DNA of 41,906 nt from Marinobacter sp. (GTDB lineage Bacteria; Pseudomonadota; Gammaproteobacteria; Pseudomonadales; Oleiphilaceae): contig JASBRL010000145.1 of the NCBI GenBank assembly GCA_030149475.1, positions 1 through 41,906 on the forward strand. The letters are read 5' to 3'. Both the position numbers and the translations under genes were made by a program. The notes beneath the pieces were generated by a model. The model searched no databases, was not told the DNA's origin, and saw only the letters and a program-made list of their open reading frames with translations. Shown piece by piece: positions 40,680-41,906 of the stretch. Within the stretch, counting starts at the first letter, position 1; the number at the start of each line of letters is the position of its first letter.

Positions 40680-41906
40680 ATGTCTCATCGCCCCTGGGTT
40701 TCTGTTGTGTTGGCCGTGTTGCTGATTGTCCTGGCAGCGGCCGGTTTTTATGTCTATCACTCCCTCAACAACGATGTCACCCGGCTTCGTCAGCAGAACG
40801 ATCGGCTCGGAGCCCGGGTTGACGAACTGGATCAAGCGAAACAGTCGTTGGAGGATCAGTTGTCGACGGCCCGTCAGCGACTGGAACAGCGTAAAAGTGG
40901 TGCTGACGCACTGGAGACGGCGTTGAACAAATTGCGTCAGGCCAAGGCCGCAACGGATACGGAATTGCAGGTGTCCCGGCAGCAGGTCGATACCTTGCAG
41001 GCCAGGTTGGACAGCCTCACCAGTCAACTGGAAGAATCGGCTGCCAGGCTCACGTACAGCCAATCTGCGCTGGCGGCCCAGCAGGCCAGTGGCCGGGCGT
41101 TGACCGATAAGCTCGATCAGGCCAATAGCCGCCTGGCAACGCTGGACCAAAAGCGCCAGGCTCTTGAAAAAGACCTCGCCAACGTCCGGGACGAGAAAGC
41201 GGCTGTCGACCAGCAGGTTGCCAACCTTGACGCGCAACTCAGTCAGGCCAAGGCCGCAGCGGATACGGAACTGCAGGTGTCCCGTCAGAAGGTCGATGCC
41301 TTGCAGGCGAAGCTCGATAGCGTCAAGAAACAGCTCGACAGGTCGGATGCCAGGCTCACCGCCAGCCAGTCTGCGCTGGCGGCCCAGCAGGCCCATAGCC
41401 GGGAGTTGACCGATCAGCTTGATCAGGCCAATAGCCGCCTGGCAACGCTGGACCAAAAACGCAAGGCACTTGCAATGGAACTGTCCGCTGTCCGCGAAAG
41501 GAAAACGGAGGCAGATCAACAGATTGCATCCCTTGAGACGCAAATCCGTCAGGTCCGGGAAGAGCTGGATCGGCGTAACGCCGCGCTCAAGGCTGTGTCC
41601 GACAAGCGCCAGACGGTAGAGCAGCAGTACCGGCAGGCACGTGAACAGTTGGCCTTACAGACCTCGCGCAGCCAGAGTGCCAGTGAAACCATTGCCGAAC
41701 TGAAGGCACGAATGGACCGCGAACGGGCGGCCACAGACAGTTTGCAGAGCAAACTGCAGGCCCTGAGTCAGGACCAGGAACAACTGGTGTCGCGACTGGA
41801 GGATGGCACGACGGTGATCAAACTGCCGGAGCAGATCGTGTTCGATTCCGGCTCAGCGAAAATTGGGCGCTCTGGTCGCAAAACCCTGACGCTGCTGGCC
41901 GATGCC
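40680..41906 (+). CDS. Coiled-coil envelope protein with internal repeats and start of OmpA-like domain (partial)
   Basis: The plus-strand frame starts at ATG 40680 and runs open to the window end (409 codons, no stop). It has one N-terminal membrane helix (about residues 7-27, VSVVLAVLLIVLAAAGFYVY), then a very long heptad-rich coiled coil (about 30-375) made mainly of Gln, Ala, Asp, Arg and Leu, then VIKLPEQIVFDSGSAKI at the end. That last segment is the beginning of an OmpA/MotB-type peptidoglycan-binding domain. Residues 87-188 and 189-290 are 102-residue repeats. The plan suggests a protein anchored in the inner membrane that reaches through the periplasm to the cell wall, like TolC-independent MotB/OmpA spacers. 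The C-terminus lies outside the window. Confidence 0.8.
   Translation, partial: MSHRPWVSVVLAVLLIVLAAAGFYVYHSLNNDVTRLRQQNDRLGARVDELDQAKQSLEDQLSTARQRLEQRKSGADALETALNKLRQAKAATDTELQVSRQQVDTLQARLDSLTSQLEESAARLTYSQSALAAQQASGRALTDKLDQANSRLATLDQKRQALEKDLANVRDEKAAVDQQVANLDAQLSQAKAAADTELQVSRQKVDALQAKLDSVKKQLDRSDARLTASQSALAAQQAHSRELTDQLDQANSRLATLDQKRKALAMELSAVRERKTEADQQIASLETQIRQVREELDRRNAALKAVSDKRQTVEQQYRQAREQLALQTSRSQSASETIAELKARMDRERAATDSLQSKLQALSQDQEQLVSRLEDGTTVIKLPEQIVFDSGSAKIGRSGRKTLTLLADA
40938..41549 (+). repeat. Two 306-base in-frame tandem repeats
   Basis: Unit 1 at 40938-41243 and unit 2 at 41244-41549 both begin with CAGGCCAAGGCCGCA and share GATACGGA, CAGGTGTCCCG and GGCGGCCCAGCAGGCC at the same offsets. 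A third start, degenerate, is at 41550. They encode 102-residue coiled-coil units, starting QAKAATDTELQVSRQ and QAKAAADTELQVSRQ. The period is divisible by three and by seven residues plus four, so heptad phase shifts between units. Confidence 0.85.

Noticed and set aside
40629..41543. 304-codon minus-strand frame with apparent internal repeats
   Set aside because: Its repeats are the reverse reading of the 306-base repeats in the plus-strand coiled-coil gene, which has a start, a membrane helix and an OmpA-like end.

Overview
The window reads as the chromosome of a free-living, probably marine or halotolerant gammaproteobacterium (Pseudomonadales/Oceanospirillales type). GC looks to be about 60%, genes are tightly packed, and the block rpe-gph-trpE / djlA-like-murU-amgK / lptD-surA-pdxA-rsmA-apaH follows the arrangement known from Pseudomonas and Marinobacter relatives. 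The genus cannot be fixed from sequence reading alone. No tRNA, rRNA, insertion sequence, prophage or CRISPR array was seen.

Region 1 (1-6717, mostly minus strand) is housekeeping. It holds the first codons of trpG, then trpE, preceded by a short tryptophan leader peptide (trpL) with Trp-Trp-Arg-Trp, then gph and rpe. A lone plus-strand DUF3530 protein follows, then a TerB/DnaJ co-chaperone and the murU-amgK pair of peptidoglycan recycling. Region 2 (6854-15554, plus strand) starts at a sigma70-like promoter: lptD, surA, pdxA, rsmA, apaH (without the usual apaG), a DUF423 membrane protein, thiS, thiG and slmA, many with overlapping ends.

Region 3 (15765-23705) is the main accessory locus and looks like a complete methyl-group catabolism module. 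A dimethylglycine/sarcosine dehydrogenase-like flavoprotein is followed by a GbdR-like AraC regulator. A convergent operon encodes a GcvT/DmdA/LigM-like tetrahydrofolate methyltransferase, a divergent MetF-like protein and formate-tetrahydrofolate ligase. Together they could strip methyl groups from an N-, S- or O-methylated compound onto tetrahydrofolate and oxidise them to formate. The substrate is unknown. katG lies divergently beside it.

Region 4 (26402-36943) holds a repeat-bearing intergenic region and an MDR oxidoreductase, then a two-gene c-di-GMP operon (a PilZ domain fused to a Rossmann-like domain, and a 7TMR-DISM/EAL membrane phosphodiesterase). A periplasmic molybdenum hydroxylase operon follows (2Fe-2S subunit, Tat-exported molybdopterin subunit, dihaem cytochrome c). 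Last is a secreted metallo-beta-lactamase-fold hydrolase whose C-terminus is frameshifted at a G7 run.

Region 5 (37068-41906, plus strand) has a GAF-GAF-GGDEF-EAL protein, a histidine phosphatase-like protein, a small membrane protein, and a coiled-coil envelope protein with 306-bp internal repeats and the start of an OmpA-like domain cut by the window end.
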